Assembly (NCBI GenBank): GCA_015657535.1
Contig: JADHZB010000863.1
Coordinates: 1 to 34,242, forward strand
From: Nephromyces sp. MM_2019
Lineage: Eukaryota > Apicomplexa > Aconoidasida > Nephromycida
Direction: 5' to 3'
Length of the DNA: 34,242 nt
Shown here: positions 12,775 through 25,886 of the stretch, piece after piece
How the letters are laid out: every line of letters begins with the position of its first letter
Position numbering within the stretch: the stretch's first letter is position 1
Translations under genes and position numbers: made by a program
Notes under the pieces: model-generated
What the model was told of the DNA's origin: nothing
Database searches by the model: none
What the model saw: the letters and a program-made list of their open reading frames with translations, nothing else

Positions 12775-14277
12775 TACTAGTTTGCCTCTGGGTGAGATTG
12801 TTAAGCTCTTTTAAAGGCCATTGGTATAGATAAAAAATAGCCACAAGCGATTCTAGTCATAAGGTAATAGTCAAACTTCAAAAGGGGTTGATATTTTTGA
12901 AAGCATTTTCAAGTAAATGATGTTACAAATATCTATTGTGTGTCTGTGCATATATATGTATATAAGTGTAAACATTTATTAGTTTATATCTCTGAATCGA
13001 TAACAGGAGTGTGTTCGTTAATAATAGTTATTAAGAAGTAATGGGTGTCGTGTCAATGTGCGCACAATTGTAAAGAAAGGTGATGTGTGTGTGTGGATTA
13101 TGGGTGGGTTGTAAATGGTAAGTTGTTTGATGCATATATATTTCTATGTTTCTATAGTTTTTTGTTCGTAGACAGTGTGCATGAATGTTTGCATATGAGT
13201 AACTGATTTATATGAATAATGTGTATCTTTATATCTATGTAAATAATTAATTGTGTGTGTGTCAGGGAGTCTTATTGTGTGTATGTCTTTTTGCTAATTG
13301 ATATGAGTATTAATGCGAAATTTCCGGGGTCTGAAGAAATGGTTACTTGATTTCTCAATGAGATTCAAGAGTTGTGAAATTTCCGAGAGCGGCACACTTA
13401 ATTTATAAATTAGAATAATTATAAATTTAACAAACATTCATATTGTTAGGTTAGGTACACGATTTACATTTTGTTTTGACTTGTGCATATAATCTGAATT
13501 ACTTTGGTTCGATATGCTATGGCCTTGCTCCACAAATGGAGAGCTTTAAAGTATCAACTTAAGCGAAGAGCTTTTCAGTTAGGTGACATTATTGTATTTT
13601 AATTAATTTTTGGTTATACTTTCGTAAAGTCATGATTTATTATCCTAGTAATGAATTATTAAAATGAAATACCTTGAATAATTTATTTGTTTATATACAA
13701 AGCACAAGCATATTTATTATACCTTTTAGCTTTTTCAGAATTTTAATTATATTTTTATATTTTTAAAAAAATTTTTAGAAGTAATGTTTTGAACAACATT
13801 TTTATCAAACCGATTTGAGAAGTATGCATGGTGTTTGAACTACAAAGACAAGACAATTAACACATACAATTAAAGAGAGAAAATAAAACAATTATCAGTT
13901 CTGCATCTAAGTGCTTAATTGTTACCGTCATTTCAATTCGATCTGATAAAAAACCTACTCAAAGCAAAATTTTTTCTCAAATAACTTTTGTTTTTGGCGA
14001 AATAGCAGATATGAATTAACTCACAGCATTATAAAGTTATGTAAAAACAAAAAGACTTGAAAAATCCAATAAATTTACTAGGTTCTTTTTAATTTTCCTT
14101 TTTGAGAAAAAGTGTAAGATATTGAGATATATAATGAGTTTCTTGAATTTTGAAACTTGAGCAGAAGAAATATATAAAAGTCCAACATTTGTTAATCATT
14201 AAAAAAGAAATTGAAAAATATTTAACAATGCTTAATTCTAGCTACATTTTATGAAAAATTAATATATTTCTTGTAAA
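12775..14277. other. intergenic spacer with a modest TG-rich patch and paired GAAATTTCCG words
   Basis: The spacer lies between the protease start and the ML-protein stop, both on the minus strand. TG-rich sequence appears at 12940-13280. GAAATTTCCG occurs twice, at about 13318 and 13375, in the least AT-rich part of the spacer. A minus-strand stretch near 13500-13550 could be read as a short exon, but no frame connects it to either neighbour. Nothing else is supported. Confidence 0.45.
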
Positions 14278-15323
14278 TTAGAATACCTGAATTGCATCTT
14301 CTTGTATGGCAAACTCAACATTTTCACAAGAAACTATTGTTGATCCATCAAGCACCTCTATTTTACCTGTAAATTTCCCTGGGAATAGGACACTTGGAAT
14401 AGTCATGGTCGTTGAGTATTCAAATGGCCCTGCTTGTACTGGGCAAGCCATGAATTCACAAAGATTCTCGTTTAGTTTGATTGGTATAACTGATTAAAAC
14501 ATTATAATCATGAATAAATGTCTAAAAAATTATAAAATCTTTTACAAAATTATGACAAAATAAAACATTACTTAAAAAATTAGAAATTGAGTTCAATTGC
14601 TACTTATATACAGTTAAGATGCACAAATTTGGGTTTTTATAACTAACAAAGCATACAAACCCACTCACATATATATAAACAGAATCTTGTGTAATTACTA
14701 AATAGATATTTTAAAAAATAGACTCAGATACTCATGTTAACTATGAAATGTTGTGTGCTAAAAACATAACCAAAATTCATGCAATTGTAGCAGTATAACA
14801 ACTTTTTAAGTTAAAACGGCAAAGCAATTTAAGTTGTATAACACAATTCACACAAACTTTTGCAGCATAGCAATCTATGTAATATAATGGTTTCAAGTTT
14901 ACTCTCATATTTTCCATCAATCATGATTGATACTGATTCTAATGTTTCTGTTACGTTTCCTGACATAGAAACAGTCATGGGTTTGCCAATAACGATTGGA
15001 TATGGGCTTGCGGTAAATGAGTTTAATTGTATTTTCATATTATCCAATCCACAGTCTTCCACTTTGGGTGCCTCTTGGGAAAACTTAGTGTTTTTTGAAG
15101 ACCTGAAGAATCTATTATCAAGCTTGTAGCTTGTTTCATTGGGGAAAGATTCATCATTTTTATCCAAGAATGAACCTTCTACAAAATAACTTTTTGTAAT
15201 GTTATAAGCAAAGAAGTAGATAAAAGCTAAGATTTTAAAATGTCCCATGAAGTTCCTCATTTTATAAACAATCCCTAATTTTATCAAACAAGACGCTTTG
15301 GTTCTAAGACGTTTGCCGTTCAA
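14278..15323 (-). CDS. secreted ML-domain (NPC2/MD-2-related) lipid-binding protein
   Basis: Exons are 14903-15323 and 14278-14489, with donor GAGA|gtaaac and acceptor gttttaatcag; the phases match (A+TT). Stop is TAA, directly after VF. Another donor-like CAG|gtattc two codons before the stop means a further exon is possible. The longest frame gives 210 residues, but Met22 (15260) or Met26 (15248) is the better start because either places a signal peptide at the N-terminus (MGHFKILAFIYFFAYNITKS). The mature part has the ML pattern: a first Cys (VEDCGL), then FTASPYPIVIGKPMTVSMSG, a Cys pair in CEFMACPVQAGPFEY, the strand TMTIPSVLFPGKFTGKIEV, and a late Cys in TIVSCENVEF. ML proteins bind sterols, phospholipids or lipid A in a beta-sandwich cavity in the lumen or outside the cell. 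The ligand cannot be told from sequence. Confidence 0.85.
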
Positions 15324-16677
15324 TGTTACCCTAGGTATGCGAGTCTTGATAAAGGTTTAGCCTAAAATTCTATAATTTTATAAAAATGATGTATATTGAC
15401 TAAATAATTAAATCATGGCTTGATATATATATAGTGATTACATACAATACTGAAATGTATCCTATTTGAGAATACTAATATAGCTAATTAAAATCAAAAG
15501 CATGCTTCAATTGTCTTTGATCTATAAAAATTAGATAAAGACATCTCACTATATATATATATTTACCCGTTATTTCTTCCTTAAATATAAATCGTTGGCA
15601 AATTTGGGTAAATTAAGAAAAAATATTTTAAATTGGAATTGTAAAAAGGAAATTGTTGTAAATTTAATGAATTTTGATTTTCTAACATGGGGCTTTTCCT
15701 TATCTAAATTTATACACATCTCATGAAGCTTGGGGAATATATGTTATTTTAATAGAGGGTGCAATATCTATGTCGCCACATGTCTTGTGTGATTACAGAA
15801 TATAATTAGATATAATCAGGAAATAAGTGTTTTGTGAAAATTAAGAGACATGAATATATAAATTTATGCTGCTTTTTTTCCATTATGATATTGCTTAGCT
15901 TGCAGTCTTATAATAGCTTGGAGTCATATAATAGGATATATAAATATATATATATATATACCCTACTTTTTATATTTTCTTTAATGATCGCATAATTGAT
16001 TATCATTTTTTTTAAAATTTACTATCATAGTTCCCTCAAGATTACTAGGCGACTTATTAGTGAAAGACTTTCTATAAACATACCTAAATTTCCTTTTATA
16101 AACATATAAATGATAGTTATAGCTTTATATAATTGTTTCTGCTTCAAGTATCTTCATTATATATATTAATATACATATAGATATATTGATACACATCATT
16201 ATATAGATAAAGTGAAGCATGTTGTATTAATTGAGCCTAAGAATGCTTAAATTGAATTTTGATTATAATTATCTATTGGTAACTTTAAAGTAATTGATTT
16301 TAGCACGGTGTTTCAATTTATAAGCGATCAGAAAAACTACATTCCATATTTGTTTTAGCCTAAAGAAACATATTAAAAAATAGTTTAAGAGAACAAGTTC
16401 TTAAAATCATCTAATAAATATAACTCAGTTATTTTGAAATGATCATGATGATAATTTTTGTTTAACATATAATCTTTTATCTTGCTTGAGAAGGCTTAGC
16501 AAGACTGTTCAAATCTTGCTAACAAAGGAGAGTTTTGTACATATCATATAGTTATCTACAATTAGTTGTATATATTGAGGATTATAGAAGGTGTAAAATT
16601 GATATGTTTCGAAAATCAATATTGTGCAAATGAATGCTATTTAATTATAAATTTGTGTGTCCAATTTTGATGTTTCA
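15324..16677. other. AT-rich spacer with TA repeats and a small hairpin
   Basis: No exon is supported. It contains (TA)n runs at 15553-15563 and 15943-15960, an imperfect 18-base duplication near 15899-15934, and an 8-bp perfect inverted repeat at 16496-16522. It lies between the 5' end of the ML gene and the 3' end of the BRCT gene, both on the minus strand. Confidence 0.5.
16496..16522. repeat. perfect inverted repeat (8-bp arms, 11-base loop)
   Basis: TTAGCAAG at 16496-16503 is the exact reverse complement of CTTGCTAA at 16515-16522, separated by 11 bases. A third related word, CTTGCT, lies just upstream at 16481-16486 and could pair with the left arm instead. The element is about 155 bases past the stop codon of the minus-strand BRCT gene, so it may be in that gene's 3' untranslated region. 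Function is unknown. Confidence 0.6.
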
Positions 16678-19600
16678 TTAAGTGCGATTGGACAGGTTTT
16701 TGGTAGGTCTGCCTCGTTTTTTCTTTCGATTTTGATGAGCTATTTTAGAAAATTTTTTCAATTCAATCACTGACTGCTTCCGATATCTTGTTTGATATAT
16801 TTTAGATGGGGATGATGAATGATTTGAATTTTTCCTAGTGCAAGTTTTGTTGCTTTTCGAACTTTCTACTATATCATCACTCAACACATCAGTAGCCTGA
16901 TTTAACAACTCAGTTTCATTGGTAACCTCCAGAGATGCTACGTGATTCTCACTATTTATGATCATCAACTTATCATCTTGAAAAGGTCTTATTTCCTAAA
17001 TTATATATGTATATGTATAATGATATTAGAAAAAATCAATGTGTAAATTGAGAATTATTGCAATGTATACTTTTATATAAGAACTTTAATAAGAATATAA
17101 TGATATCAGTTTCAGCTGTGATTGTAATTATATGCATACATGCTTTAAGATCTATAGTAATCTTTATATATATATTTGAATATATATCATTTTAGTTGAA
17201 ATCTAATGATGAAGGATGAGATTTGTAGTGGTCAACATCAATGAATCTAATTGTTTTCAAAGTATTTCAAGATTACAAAGAGGGTAAAAAGCAATGGAAA
17301 ATTAGAAACAAATATCTTAATCATTGTAAAATCTCCTACCGGAGGTGTTGTTGGAGAAATTTCATTGAAATTCATCAATTGTGCCAAGATATTATTTCCA
17401 GTTGGGCCAGAAAGGAGATAAGGGTCCATGGGTACTATTGTATTATCTTTTAGAATTTCTTCTAACCAGTAGAAACTAACAATAGGTAAACCGTCATAAC
17501 CAGGGACAACAACCTTTTTATTTGCAATAAAAATTTCAATAGATGGTGGAAGAATTTCTGCAGTAGGTTCAGCAATGATTACGGAATAAATTTTTATAAT
17601 ATGTCTGAACTCGATATTCTTATAGGGTGCCGAGACTTTCTTAAAGAAACTCTTTATTACTTGCTTTATACTGTCTATTGATAGATTATCAACAAAGCAA
17701 GCATATACTCCCTGTGTATTCCTCAAATATCTTATGTAATCGTCCCTAGTAGATGGTGAATATCGATGTGTATTGAAAATTAAGAGCCAGCCCCACAAAG
17801 GAAAATTCTATTAGAGAGAGGTTTTATTATTTTGTATACAATAAAGAGGTTAAATAATATTTTATCGATATCAATAAGTGAATCAAATCATAATAGATTG
17901 ATAGTTGACGCCTACTTTCAATAATTTTAGGTATGAAAAATATATATAACTAAATCTTACATGGTATTTGAAAATACGATAACCACTTTCCGGTAAATCA
18001 TCCAGAGAAAATTCGGGTGTTTCAATTGATCTGTCGTAGTAGTATGATTTAAATTCAAATGTTTTAATAAGAATTTGATTGGCTTACAATATGTTATTTA
18101 CATAATCGTAATCGAATAGGTAAGGTTTTTCAAATCCAGGTTCAATAGAAGACTGTAAAATGTAATGTTTTAGACTTATAGCTCGAGAATGGGTTTAAAA
18201 TGTTTCAAAAATTAATTGGAATATTGAATGTGTATACCATGAATTATAAATATTAGTAGTTTAAAATATTTGAGTGTATATTCGCTCACGCAAACATGTG
18301 TATATATATATACATATAAATATATATATAATAGAATATTAAGTATTCAGCTGTATATACATAAAAAATATATATAATATAATATTTAATATTTTATTTA
18401 TAGTGAATATTTGTATTATTATACATTCTATGATAATATATATTAAATTAGAAAGTGCTAATATAAGGGTATCCATACTCTGTGATAGCAATCATATAAC
18501 CAATGATGCCTAACAAGGAAACTTTCTATACGAATTGTCTTAGATGATGTATAATGTGATTTTAAATTATATATTTGGCGGAGGTGAGTTTTCATAAATT
18601 CAGAAGGGTTTTCATTTTCTAAATCCGCTGTAATTACTCCATAAACACGAATTTTCAAGTGGAAGTGTTGTTCTTTAAGTCGATCCTATTTAATTCAATA
18701 AAATAGTATAATATGTTTATAACTAATGTATAAAAGTCAGTAGAGATGTATGATGAGATATATATATATAAGAATATAGCTAAAATGATGTAAATTTATA
18801 TAAATAAAATATGTTTAGTGATATCAAAACACATTTAGAAATTTGTATTTCTTTTAAATGTCAGACTCTATTTACACACAGATAACAATATAAAATCCAA
18901 AATGTTATATAAATTATATACTATTCTAGATTCTTGTTAATATGCAACATACATTAAGCAATTAAGATAAATAGATAATTTGTATATGGTTTCACACAAT
19001 CTTCTTTTGGTTCACAGTATAGATTTCAAATTTAACACACAACATAAATGCATGGAAAGAGTTAAACTATATAAATACTAAGTATATAATCTTTCATGAC
19101 CATATTTTGATATGCACACCGATTTCTAACTCAACTCAAAGACGGAGATTCGCTTAGTAAGTATACACAATGTGTAGCATATATCAACTCAACACAAACA
19201 AATAGATTTACTTAATAAATATACACATATGTATATCTTACACGCGTAGCTTCTAAATCAGAACTCCACAAATCAATTGATTTTTTCACGCCTTCTACAC
19301 TATCATAAAATCGATCTATTCTCATTAGTTCAACTGGCCTTGTTGTAACACCAATACGTAATGACATACGTAAATGAACTTCATCCCTATATAAATATGT
19401 GTGAAGATTTTAATTGATTATAAAAATGTACTACATCAGTATATATACTTAAATATTGCCCTATATATATGAATTTGGTAATTTAAGTAACTAGCACATA
19501 TATATATATATATATATATATAATTCATATAAATAACTTTACAAATCAATTTATAAAATGTATAAAAGATGTGTAACAATGTGTAAAGATGTAAATGTGC

Positions 19601-20212
19601 AGCTATGTGTAGATGTGTATCAATAGACAATTATGTATAAATGTGTATATCCATAAAATGATGAATAAAAGTATAATCATATATATATGGATATGCTTCT
19701 AAAATAAATTACAGATACATATAAAGTATATTTTTGAGTGTGTGTTAATTTACACACATCTACACACGTCAACATAACTCACGTATTGGGCTGTGATTGG
19801 TTACCAACCCATACAACATAAACCAAATTATCAGGTACTACAGTTTGCATATTAATCATCTTCATCTGTCCAATCCAACTAGGCCTAAACATCGGTAAGT
19901 AATCGTCGTTTGGGGGTAAAATTTTAAAATTGTGCACATATCTATCCCACACAGGGCTAACTAAATTTTCAGCTGGGATGAGGTATGAATCAGGTGTGTA
20001 TTCTGGCTCAGCCTAATTATCATACAGAATTGTATGAGTTTATGTGTGAAATTGTGTGTGTAAAAATTGGATGTTTGTTTTCTATGTGTAAAATTTCTAT
20101 ACAAAAAAATTAAATATTTCAAATTCTAAGGGTATAGATTGATGTAGTTATATCTCCGTGTATGTACAGTTGTCTTTAAAAGTATATATGTGACGATGAT
20201 TTAGTTTACAAC

Positions 20213-20256
<44 letters not shown>

Positions 20257-22670
20257 AAGATCTCGAAGTATGTGTGTTTTTGTAGCGTTTTAAAGTATGT
20301 ACGTGTGTAGGGTTTTAAAGTGTGTGTGTAGGATTTTTTTAAAAGTCTTTTTATCTGTTATTATTAAATATGGTTATTTCGCTTTTTGCAAAGTGTGTAT
20401 CTCTTTTATATATATCCTTATTTACCAAGTGTGTGCTTAATATGTATATTTTTGAATACCCATGCATATAAAATAGTGTATGCGTGTGTACATAATCATG
20501 TGTGTGTGTTTGTCTGATTTTCTACTTATTAGTGTGTTAAACTTACATGGCTTGTGTTATGTGTGTAAAAACGAAAACAAAATCGAATTGAATTCAAGCA
20601 TTCTTTTACGTTGTGAGGTTTGTTTTCATAGGCCTTTTTCAGAGTTTCAAAATTTATTTTGCTAAACATATTCTGTAGTACATTTTTTAGAAAATGTGTG
20701 TGAGTAAAATATTAAGTGTTAATGTGTAAAAATTAAGATAACGTATGTTTGTTTTTATATAAATGTGTTTCTATAAGTGTGTAAAGCATTGAATAAAATA
20801 TTTAGTCAATAGTGTTATATGTATAGTTCCCTGTATACATAATTTGATGTGTATATATGAGTGTTCCTGGGTGTGTAGATATGTTCATTTTTAGTAGTTC
20901 ATATATATATATATTCATGTTCATCATTTATAATAATTAAAAATGTAAATGTTCATAATATTTATCCCTTATACTAGTTTTTTTGTGAAAACTCTTAAAT
21001 ATGTCTAAGTAATATATATGTATGTGTATAGCCATATGTTAGAAATATTATTTTGCACATAGATATATCTATATATGTGTATATGATTTAGTTATGCATA
21101 TAGTTAATATGGGATATAAAAAGTAGTTTAAACTATTTAGGAGTGAATATATTGAATATTACTTACACATTCTATATAGGGCCTCTGTTGTATGGATTGT
21201 GTATCAGTGCATAATATAATCGATGTATGAGGTAATAGTGTATCTTGAGATGTGCTTATTTCTTGTGAATATGTGTTGATATTATCTGATATAAATTAAG
21301 TAAAATGTTATAGCTAATAATTTGATAATGTTTATTTTGGAAGGGGTTATGTACACATGTACACATACACCCATACACACATCTAGATGCACACATACAT
21401 ATGTAAATGTATACACACAAACATGTAAATGAAGAAAAACACACGCACATACTTTATACACTCATACACTCTCACACCCATAAACATAAACTCCCACACC
21501 CATAAACATAAACTCCCACACCCATAGACATATATTCCCACACCCATACACAAAAACACATCCATACATACACACCCATACCTATACACACACATATAGT
21601 TTTCTATATACTTACAGGGTACAATAATAAGTTTATTATTATCTTGATGTGTGTAACGATTGTGAGAAAAATTTAAAGATCTTGCAAACTGTGGGATAAG
21701 TTTTTGTAATCTTTGGTGCATAGAATGATCAATGTGTGCTAAATGTGTATTATATTGTTTCCAATTATGCCATAGAGGAGTTGTGTGTAAACATGATAAG
21801 TCCCTTTGATATAATAGTGGGTCATACACTTCATCAAATGTCAAATTAAAATTCATTTCACCTATAACATTTAAACTTTTAAGGTGTAATAATGCCTTAA
21901 GTATAAGGCTTGTACTTGATGGCAAAATAAATCCACTTAATTCAAAATATTTCATTTCCTGTATATGTGGGTGTGTATGTGTGTGTGTGTGTGTGTGCGT
22001 GTGTAGTGATATGGGGCTGTATGTAGGTGATTAGAGGTGAGGGTATATATATATATGTACTAGAAATAGGTTAGAATATATTTTCATGTGTGTATTCTAT
22101 GTAATTATATATATATATATATATCTTCAAAAATATGTATAAGAATTCTCATTAAAAACAATTATAGATACACACACCTCAAATTAAAAATGTATACACA
22201 CAAACACTCCTTAAAAAAAATATAAACACACCTTAGTTTGGCTATGTGTGTGTTCACTAAAACGAGATAAAGATGGTTTGACTGTTTTAAGGGATCCATT
22301 AAGTACAGGAAAATTTGATACTAAATATCTCAATTGTAGTGTGTGTGTGCGTTTTCTTAAGAGATTCATTTCTGTATTAAGTACACCTCTTAGAAATTTC
22401 ATCATACCATTTACTTCTTGTTTTCCTATTTAATTCAAAATTTTATACATTTTGAGTGTATGTACATTATGAGGTAAAAAAAAATTATATATATATTCAT
22501 GTGTGTGTGTAATATATTTTATATGTATTAAGGGGAGAAGTATAGTAAATATTAAAAGTATGGATTTATTAGTCATATAATATATGTGTGTGATGTTTCA
22601 TTTATGAAAGAATGGATACATTTATTAGTCATATAATATGTTTGTCTAATGTTATATTTATTAAGGAATG

Positions 22671-22705
<35 letters not shown>

Positions 22706-23770
22706 AAATATGTGTATGATAATTTATTTGCGAAGATATATATATATATATATATATATCATGTAACGTGTGTGGGTTTGTGTGTCTTAAAAATATGCGT
22801 GTTCCCATCACAATGTATGTGTAAGTTAATCTTACCCCTATAATTCCATCCCCCTATAAAACCATCTATTTATATATAGATGAATACACATTTTTAAACA
22901 ATATAAGCAAGTATGTAAATACACACACCTGAGAAAAATAGGCAGTCGACATTAAACATATTTTCATTTTTAATTTTCAAAGCATCAACAAGTATATGCC
23001 CTCTTTCAGATAGGCCAGGTGTCCAAAATTTATTCCAAAGTCCTCTATCGTGTGTAAAATGTGTATTTGAAGAAAAATGTGTAAATGTTGTAGTATTTGA
23101 TTGGTTGCTATGTTGTGTGCTTATCAGTGTTGAATTTTCCTTATAATCATATACAGAAGAATAGACCAATTCATGACATTCATCTAATCTCTTCCTGAAT
23201 AAATATTTTATATAATGTGGATGTGTGTGTGTAATTTATATTAGTTAGATCTTTATGTGTAAATTTAATTTGTTATATTGATCAATGTGTGCAAAATTGA
23301 TGATATAAATACAGATATCTAATATATATCTGGCCTTTTATATTATTTTGATGTAATTAAAGAGGAAAGGTGAGAGTGTATATAGGGTCGTATATATGTA
23401 GAGATATATGAGGGTGTGTAGGTGTATATAATGAGGTTGTATATATATATATATAAATATATATATGTGCGTGTATATGTAACTATATGGATATGTCGGA
23501 CGAGTATGTATGGATATATGTTACGAGTGTATATAGATCTATGTATGTAGATGTATATGGCGGTGAGTGTATATATATAAATGTGTTATTATATATGTCT
23601 GTGTTTGTTGAGATAAATATGAATATGTGTGTGCATGGATTTAAGTGAGTATGTGTGTGTATATGTATAAGAAGATGTCTATATATGCATTATGTCTTAA
23701 TTAAAAATAAAAATTATTTTGAAGCAATTGTATATCAAGTTTGTGCTTGAGTGTGTGTAGTAATAAATAA

Positions 23771-23803
<33 letters not shown>

Positions 23804-24147
23804 NNNNNNNNNNNNNNNNNNNNNNNNNNNNNNNNNNNNNNNNNNNNNNNNNNNNNNNNNNNNNNNNNNNNNNNNNNNNNNNNNNNNNNNNNNNNNNAAT
23901 AATTTGGATTTGATTTATACCTAAATTGTGGCGAAATACGCGTAAAAATTGCCTGATTAGGGCTAAGGAAGGCAGAAAATTCATTAGTGATAATACATAC
24001 CTGAAAAATGTATAATAATAAGAAATTAAATGTTTGTGTGTAAATATAAGAAATTAAATGTTTGTGTGTAAATATAAGAAATTAAATGTGTGTGTGTATT
24101 AAAATACCTAAAAAATATGTAAGTATGTGAAACTCACAAATATGTAT

Positions 24148-24185
<38 letters not shown>

Positions 24186-25803
24186 GAAATCTATTTGCGC
24201 AATATAAATAAATTTTATCTGATACAAATTTTTAATAATAATCAATTGTTATTCTTTCAAGATTTTGTATATTAATGCTCAAAATAAAATAAAGTGTGTG
24301 TAGCCTTCACACATAAAAGAATTTTGGTTGGTGTTTATTTTTTATACATATAGATAAAACGCACATAATTATACACACACAGATGTATATTTAAACACAC
24401 TTTTCACAAAAAAATAAAGCCAAATTCATATAAATATATCTATCCCTTTTATACACTCACATACATATGCATACACTTACACATCCATACTTATACATAT
24501 ATATATATTTAAATATATCAACACAAAAACATGCACACACACACATACATACACACACATACATACATACAAATACACATAGAGCATACACATAGACACA
24601 CACACAAACAAAACACATCCAACTCCCCTCTATCTTCTACACATACACAACTAACTTGATGATGGGAAAATTGATAACCATCATTGATTTGTATAATCGC
24701 ATCATTTAAGGTTTCAAGTGACTCCCTTGAATATGTCAAATTTGGGTTATTATTTTCGTGTGTGTGTAAATGTGTGTGATTAAAATGTGGGAGGGTAGAT
24801 CGCGGTTCTTCCATAGTATAATATGTGCAAGCTTGTTGTATAAATTTTGCAATTTTACACACAGAATTTCGAGGTATATTTTGAACTCGTGTGTGTGATT
24901 GGGGTGTACCTAGGGAAATCACACATGATGATAAGTGTCCAGCCTGTGTGTGAGTAGAAATAGAGTGTAAATATATATATAGAGAGAGATTTTTAGTAAA
25001 TAAAAATATCTGTAATCGATGAGAGATGTGTATGTATATATAAGTGGAAGTGGGTGGGGTATCATTATGTGTGTGTGTAGATAGATAAGCGGGATATTAC
25101 GATGTGTGTGTAAAGATAGATAAGCGGGATATCATTATGTGTGTTTATTAGATGAATTAGTGTGGAATATCAAATACAGTGAATTTTGTAAATATCTGTG
25201 GGAATCTAAGTATTTCTATCTTATATACATATCATTGTGAGTACTGCTATTTTATAATTATGCTTTTGTATAGGTATTGTGTGTGTGTAGTGTTTAAGTA
25301 TGTAGATAAGAGCGTTTGAATGCCTATAAATTGATTGTATGTTTATAGTGTGTGTGTGTGTATATGGAATTCAATGAGTACCTCTGAATCAGCTTGTGAG
25401 GTTGTGATAGTTTCCTTTTTTGGCGCACTTTTGATGGGTGTGTGTTGTTGAGATGATCCACCACTCTTTAAAGCAGGTTTATCAATCACTAATTTAAATT
25501 ATGAATAATGAGAGATTATTCACACATCGTTATAAAATAGAATCTAAACACACAGTTATTTATTACACGTGTATAAAAGGTAGTAAATCTCCATATAAAA
25601 GCACACCTAAACTTAATTATAAATTTCTATATATAATGAAATAAAAATATATGCCAATATACATATATAAGTGAAGATATAGTTATAAATATAAATGCAC
25701 AGATATTAACGACAGCAAGTGGTATGTGTGTGTTTGTGTATGTGTGTTGTGTGTGTTTGTGTAAGTGTGTGTGTGTGTGTATGTATGTGTGTGTGTGTGT
25801 GTA

Positions 25804-25886
<83 letters not shown>

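Noticed and set aside
12612..12833. Plus-strand open frame
   Set aside because: Antisense shadow of the first protease exon.
13490..13560. Possible tRNA (GGTTCGA word) or short minus-strand exon
   Set aside because: No acceptor stem or cloverleaf can be drawn, and no frame connects the exon-like stretch to a neighbour.
14306..15129. Plus-strand frames of 63 and 89 residues
   Set aside because: Antisense shadows of the two ML-domain exons, whose minus-strand reading has conserved Cys and strand pattern.
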